This document shows, one piece after another, positions 8,801-12,107 of a stretch of DNA of 12,107 nucleotides. The number at the start of each line of letters is the position of its first letter. Position 1 is the first letter of the stretch. Source of the stretch: Gemmatimonadota bacterium (GTDB taxonomy: Bacteria; JAAXHH01); the NCBI GenBank assembly GCA_026713285.1, contig JAPOOT010000174.1, positions 1 through 12,107 of the forward strand, given 5' to 3'. The notes below the pieces were generated by a model that was not told where the DNA came from, did no database searches, and saw only the letters and a program-made list of their open reading frames with translations. Position numbers and translations under genes: made by a program.

Positions 8801-10589
8801 CGGTACCGGAAATATCGCCCTGCATGCGAAGGATGGCATCCAGCCCCCAGCCGGGATCGTCCCAGAGGTAATCGCCGAGTCTGAGATCATGCAGGTTGAA
8901 GTAACCGGTGACGGCCGGGTCGCCGGCCAGGCTTGTCCTGGCATAGACCTCCAGTCTGTCCAGCACGGCATTGATCGTCAGGTTTCGTGCTTCGTCCAGG
9001 AATCCTTCGACCTTCGTCTCACCGAGCGGGACATCGCCATAGGCCGGATCGCTGACCCAACCGGCCAGGCGGACGGTCGGCCGCCGCAGCGTGCCCAGCA
9101 GGTAGGTATCCAGTCTGGCCGTACCTCGAAGCCCGGCGATGTCCAGCGGAGGAGGCAGGTTTCCAATGTCATTCACGTCGACCGAACCGGTCAGTTGGAT
9201 CTCTCCATCCGCACCGAGCCGGCCTGCGGCGTCGACCCGGAAAGACGCTTCCCTAAGGTCGGCCCTGATCTGTCCGCGGCGGTACTCGGCCATTGCCGTG
9301 ACTTCCCGCAACGGCAGGCCGTTTATGCTCACCAGGGAGGAAGAAGCGTTCAGATCCGCCCGGCGAGGCGGGCCGTCGAACCCTCTTCCTTCCATTTCGA
9401 AGGCCAGACCCACGTCTCCCTTCAGTTCGCTCCCGCTGTCGGCGAGGACCGGCGGCAATGCGTGGAGTGCGATTCCGGGAGACTCAATCTGCAGGCGGTA
9501 TCCGGTTGATACCCCGCTGAAATCGAGCAGGCCCCTTCCCGATAACCATCCGGCCTCATGCTTACCCCGGAACCGGCTTACCGTGAGCACATGCTGCCCA
9601 TATGCCATGTCCACCGCGGCCAGATTGAACGGGCCGTACTCCGATCGCACCACCGGCGAGATGAATCTGGTCTTCACGTCCGGGTTTGAAAGGCTGTTTC
9701 GCAGCGACCCGGTCATGCTGAAGATCCCGGTCATGGTATGCTCAAAACCTATGACGCGCAGAATGGCGCCTACCTGTCCGTTCGCGGCGAAATCCAGTGT
9801 GGCGGGATTCCCGCGCGCTGTCGAGATCTCGCCGGTCGCGTGGAATGCCATCGGGGGGCCGTGGGCGAATTCCATCGTCAGATCGTGTATGGTCAGGGCG
9901 TCCTCTTCGAAGTAAACGGCCGCCTCCATATTCGTGACGGCGTCTTCATAGCCTCCTATATTGAAAGCCACATGCCCCGCGGTTATTTCGCCATCCACCT
10001 TGAACGGCTGGAGCAGGGCGCCGCGGAAACCGACTTCCCCGGCGCTCACCGCCGTGGAATCCGCGGGGTCGAAATAGCGGAACTGTCCGTTCCGGATCCG
10101 CAGGTCGCGCAGATCGATCGGCAGGCCGGACGATTCGCCCTCCGGCGACCCGGCCGCTTCCGCGCCGCGCGCCGGACTCTCCAGCAGCAGGTCCAGAGCA
10201 TTCTTCCCGCTCCCCGCGGCATCTTCGAAGTAGGCCATGCGGAATCCGTCGATATCGACGCTGTAGAGGGGCGCATCATCGACCAGGGCGTCCCAGGCGT
10301 TGAAGCCAATCCGGATTTCATCCGCTCCCATGACTTCCGTGCCGCCCTGGTTTTCTGCCAGGGCTAGAGATACGCCCCGCACCGCCAGGTGCGTCTTCAA
10401 ACCAAGCTCGATCCGTTCGATCGTAATCTGCCCGTTGAGCCGTTCCTGGACATTCCGCAACACGGCCTGGCGGACCAGGTTCATGCCCCAGCCGGTACCC
10501 AGCAGGATGAGGACGGCAAGGACCGCGGCCAGGATCAACGAGGCCGACAGGACCAATGCCACCTTCATTTTGTTTTGCCGCAGATTCAT
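5877..10589 (-). CDS. tamB: TamB, translocation and assembly module inner-membrane protein
   Basis: This very long protein (1570 residues from the start used) is anchored in the inner membrane by one N-terminal helix (about residues 9-32, VALVLSASLILAAVLAVLIL). An AsmA-like start follows (NVQERLNGQITIERIEL), then more than 1000 residues of beta-strand repeats such as LRIRNGQFRYFDP, typical of the TamB/AsmA-like bridge that spans the periplasm as a lipid-conducting groove. The last 350-400 residues form the TamB C-terminal domain (DUF490): DGLIKYLGTTFELDAGRIDL, GPEVISLLTFGMAGL, ITLSKRINRRARVSYTRLF, and a final strand ending VKFRFR that should dock with TamA. It is longer than E. coli TamB (about 1260). 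The open frame extends to 10739, but that adds 50 residues read through a 13-base repeat array and overlaps the preceding gene, so the ATG at 10589 is preferred; 10568 is also possible. It is followed by tamA. Confidence 0.92.
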   Translation of the reverse strand: MNLRQNKMKVALVLSASLILAAVLAVLILLGTGWGMNLVRQAVLRNVQERLNGQITIERIELGLKTHLAVRGVSLALAENQGGTEVMGADEIRIGFNAWDALVDDAPLYSVDIDGFRMAYFEDAAGSGKNALDLLLESPARGAEAAGSPEGESSGLPIDLRDLRIRNGQFRYFDPADSTAVSAGEVGFRGALLQPFKVDGEITAGHVAFNIGGYEDAVTNMEAAVYFEEDALTIHDLTMEFAHGPPMAFHATGEISTARGNPATLDFAANGQVGAILRVIGFEHTMTGIFSMTGSLRNSLSNPDVKTRFISPVVRSEYGPFNLAAVDMAYGQHVLTVSRFRGKHEAGWLSGRGLLDFSGVSTGYRLQIESPGIALHALPPVLADSGSELKGDVGLAFEMEGRGFDGPPRRADLNASSSLVSINGLPLREVTAMAEYRRGQIRADLREASFRVDAAGRLGADGEIQLTGSVDVNDIGNLPPPLDIAGLRGTARLDTYLLGTLRRPTVRLAGWVSDPAYGDVPLGETKVEGFLDEARNLTINAVLDRLEVYARTSLAGDPAVTGYFNLHDLRLGDYLWDDPGWGLDAILRMQGDISGTVQQPVVTGKGTVQNLVIRNEELGGTDLDMTITRDRLDFSMTRNPGPTVSAVGSIELTGQYPYDLRLELLHTSLSPLLSILSKKPIEGGAGTFSGNIHAVGLAGYPDLSTVTVSLDSLGILMDGRELHFAAPSTVKLENQVVTVDEFRLTGDFGEVTVHGTASLAAEGRVDLETVLEGVRLEFFSPFLVSDGTFSGATDGVISLSGTPSVPRINGLFTISDLSYTLNDKTNLLGTVTGSVLYEDRSFKVPVLSLHTPLGMSEVNLTYPIDLSWAPVDQPESPPPGDRYAASLVMDNLAVAPLREFFEVVPADLDGYIKGRIDLNGSVRDRSDLAGTVALDSLKLFGLQNEFVNTHPVRLHFDGTHFHMDTLSAALRSKNRPDDERGRLTLHGRLAYGIGGGETGESDFTVRGESIRMDAVMAIANLDLPLGGNVNTRIEVTGPASAQVIDVRVSMDQLRYNEAVLDNVAAHIVHSGGEIDIRDLRIREEDDTITAHGTIPIDAGRDERTGDAAGLADIALTVEGEDVDLSFLSGIVYDLERIEGKADIRLSIGGTPSAPRSVGRISVRNAALRFREIEPMFRAGELELEVDGSAFKLNPVVFRAGDGTVRLSGNILTDNLSLAEIEAFADFSQAEVERLGSAFLVVDGSLAWTGTRERSRIYNVADPLLVSGVVTHPLNLGELLLDNAIIRPQDAPEPFLESIALDIAVDVTNLDVENNVAQLTVEGGVAFGNTAQNPLLTGNAIASEDGLIKYLGTTFELDAGRIDLTRRVPLESFTALIEYPVAQLDPVLTIQARAPRVGDIYGTDYEVELLASGPVSTVTPQLRAVPFDDTSPAYWASGPLAGPEVISLLTFGMAGLTSLGTPDAVAGMGGRAILMATGASAERFLKIDEVQIEGDLFSRGSDETGSPAQITLSKRINRRARVSYTRLFESSEYTLRVGYQLTDFVFIETFSEQLGEHPQNGIDLRVKFRFR

Positions 10590-10619
10590 TGTGCCATTCC
10601 AGGAAGTGACGATCAGACC

Positions 10620-10696
10620 CGTCCGCCGAAAACTTCCGTCAAAAACGTCAGTCGAAAACGTCTGTTGAAAGTCGTCCGTCGAGCATATCAGTCGAA
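10620..10696. repeat. Degenerate 13-base tandem repeat array (about six units)
   Basis: On the plus strand the units are CGTCCGCCGAAAA (10620-10632), CTTCCGTCAAAAA (10633-10645), CGTCAGTCGAAAA (10646-10658), CGTCTGTTGAAA (10659-10670, one base short), GTCGTCCGTCGAG (10671-10683) and CATATCAGTCGAA (10684-10696). The consensus is near CGTCNGTCGAAAA. The first four units are clear and the last two are decayed. The array fills most of the gap between the nucleotidyltransferase gene and tamB, and the last unit runs over the TGA stop at 10688-10690. Unit length is not a multiple of three, which fits non-coding DNA. It may be a protein-binding array, an RNA leader for tamB, or slipped-strand expansion with no role. 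Confidence 0.7.
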
Positions 10697-12107
10697 CAGC
10701 TTGTGGACGAACCGTGTTCTCATCGCCATGGCCGCCCATTCCATGTTCCGTTCAATGTCCTGCCGCAGTTGTTCGCCCGGTCCCGGGCCGCTCCCCTCCT
10801 CGTATCCGAGGCGACGGGCGAGAAACAGGAATTCCTGGGACGACTTGTCCGGAAGGACCAGGTCTTTTGCGTTTCCGCGTACCATGCGTAGGGCGTTGAT
10901 CAGCCTGACAAGGAAACCGTACGCCCGTTCCAGCATGTTGCGCGCTTCGTCTGCAAGGTATCCGGCCCGGTTTAGGGCGTCCATGGCCTCCAGGGTCGTC
11001 GGACCGCGCACGGAGGGGTTCGTAGCGCCGTAGAGGATCTGCAGATCCTGTACGTAATATTCGATGTCGATCAGTCCACCGTAACTGTATTTGACGTTGA
11101 TGGCGCCGGTTTCGACCAATTCGTCGTTCTGACGCTCGCGAAGGTGGGTCCACGACCTGCCGTCGACCGGGGCGTCGTTGTACACGAACGCATCGCGGGC
11201 CGCTTCCACGGCGGCGCCCAGGACCGGATCGCCTCCGATGGCGCGCAGTTTGATCAGGGCGTGGCGCTCGTAGGGCAAAGCGCCTCCCTTTTCATTGAAA
11301 TACGCGTTGAACTTCTCCAGGGACGAAGCCAGCGCGCCCTTGTCTCCATAGGGCCGCAACCTGAGGTCGATCTCGAACAGGCCCTCTCTCCGGGATTCGA
11401 TCGTGCCGCAGATCATGCGCGCAAGACGCTCGTAGTACTCCGAATTCAACACGGCCTGGCGGCCTTGCGTAGTGCCCTGACCCGCGTAAACGAACATCAG
11501 TTCTATATCCGAAGCCCAGCCCAGTTCCCGGCCGCCGCATTTCCCCAGCGCGCAGATACTGAAGACGCAGGGCTCGCCGGAGGGCAACAGCGGAGCGCCG
11601 TACTGAAGGCGCTGCTCCCGGTCGCAGATATCGAAGGCCGTTTCCAGGACCACCTCGGCCAGCGTGGTGAGCTCATGGGAAAAGGCCTGGATGTCCTCGT
11701 TTTTCTCCAGGATCTGGCGCATGCTGATCCGCAGCATCTCCTTATCCTTGTACCGGTTCAACAGTTCCTTGCGGCGGGCGTAACTTCCGACCCTGGACAA
11801 CCGCGCGGCCAGTTCGCTTTCCATCTGCTCCCGCGACCTTACGATACCCACCACCCGGATGTCCTGCAGCACGGGGAACAGGTTCTTGTACTGCATCCTG
11901 AGGAAGTCCTTCCACAGGAAATCGCTCGTGCCGAAAATCTTTGCCATCGCGCTGATTACTTCCTGTTTCTCCAACTGGTCGAACATCTCTTCCATCGCCC
12001 GGCCGGACTGGACGTTGGCCAGGACCTGGTCGATCAACTGATTGAAGTGTTCCAGGGCCTGGGCGGGATTCGGCGCCCGGGTCAGCAGGTGGGTGAACTG
12101 CTTGATG
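10688..12107 (-). CDS. GlnE/GlnD-type nucleotidyltransferase (partial, 5' end outside the window)
   Basis: The frame is open to the window edge, so the start lies beyond 12107; a TTG at 12037 is internal. The visible 472 residues match one half of glutamine synthetase adenylyltransferase (GlnE) and the related PII-uridylyltransferase family. Numbered from the TTG, a helical lead-in (1-155, with MAKIFGTSDFLWKDFLR) is followed by the nucleotidyltransferase motif ALGKCGGRELGWASDIEL (163-180), the third catalytic acid in FEIDLRLRPYG (221-231), and YERHALIKLRAIGGDP (256-271). The helical domain of the PF08335 type follows, with KYSYGGLIDIEYYVQDLQ (316-333). GlnE normally has SDID; here the second acid is Glu179. 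E. coli GlnE has two such halves, and this could be the second half or a one-half protein. The likely role is nucleotidylation of a nitrogen-control protein, but the target cannot be told from here. It lies about 100 bases upstream of tamB. Confidence 0.85.
   Translation of the reverse strand, partial: IKQFTHLLTRAPNPAQALEHFNQLIDQVLANVQSGRAMEEMFDQLEKQEVISAMAKIFGTSDFLWKDFLRMQYKNLFPVLQDIRVVGIVRSREQMESELAARLSRVGSYARRKELLNRYKDKEMLRISMRQILEKNEDIQAFSHELTTLAEVVLETAFDICDREQRLQYGAPLLPSGEPCVFSICALGKCGGRELGWASDIELMFVYAGQGTTQGRQAVLNSEYYERLARMICGTIESRREGLFEIDLRLRPYGDKGALASSLEKFNAYFNEKGGALPYERHALIKLRAIGGDPVLGAAVEAARDAFVYNDAPVDGRSWTHLRERQNDELVETGAINVKYSYGGLIDIEYYVQDLQILYGATNPSVRGPTTLEAMDALNRAGYLADEARNMLERAYGFLVRLINALRMVRGNAKDLVLPDKSSQEFLFLARRLGYEEGSGPGPGEQLRQDIERNMEWAAMAMRTRFVHKLFD

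Noticed and set aside
8040..9509. Open frame of 489 codons on the plus strand inside tamB
   Set aside because: It is antisense to the TamB repeat region, and its composition (rich in Gln, Gly, Arg and Val without domain motifs) is that of a shadow frame.
10620..10696. CRISPR-like array
   Set aside because: Units are 13 bases and directly abutting, with no spacers and no cas genes nearby.
10590..10739. N-terminal extension of TamB by 50 residues
   Set aside because: It would overlap the upstream gene by 52 bases, reads through the 13-base repeat array, and puts a non-conserved polar stretch before the membrane anchor.

Overview
The window is a GC-rich, densely coding segment of a bacterial chromosome. 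A TamA/TamB outer-membrane translocation pair shows a diderm (Gram-negative) organism. The mix of genes suggests an uncultivated, environmental lineage, but the sequence alone does not fix the phylum. Base composition and codon style look even from end to end. I see no rRNA, tRNA, insertion sequence, phage gene or CRISPR array.

The plus-strand block (1-2192) starts with a possible 13-codon tail of an upstream gene. It continues with three co-directional genes: a LarC-family nickel-pincer-cofactor protein that has only the N-terminal (LarC1) part, a 3-hexulose-6-phosphate synthase (HPS), and a 6-phospho-3-hexuloisomerase (PHI). HPS and PHI overlap by 8 bases and together make the formaldehyde-fixing step of the ribulose monophosphate pathway, or its reverse, which makes ribulose 5-phosphate from fructose 6-phosphate. 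A shortened nickel-cofactor gene directly upstream of them is the most unusual arrangement here.

The minus-strand block (12107 down to 2237) reads, in order of transcription: a GlnE/GlnD-type nucleotidyltransferase cut by the window edge; a very large TamB (about 1570 residues); a TamA-like Omp85 protein with three POTRA domains; and an unassigned 541-residue soluble protein that looks like a degenerate glycoside-hydrolase barrel with a GATase-like C-terminal domain. Gaps between these genes are 54 to about 125 bases, so a single transcription unit is possible. TamB and TamA together would bridge the inner and outer membranes to help lipid transport or insert outer-membrane proteins. The nucleotidyltransferase and the barrel protein have no obvious functional tie to them.

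The two blocks converge at 2193-2236, where there is a short GC hairpin without a T-tract. The roughly 100-base gap between the nucleotidyltransferase and tamB is filled by a degenerate array of about six 13-base units. No stretch over 300 bases lacks a gene. The main points for follow-up are the domain-short LarC and its link to HPS/PHI, the 13-base repeat array, the cysteine-rich barrel/GATase protein, and the Asp-to-Glu change in the nucleotidyltransferase active-site motif.
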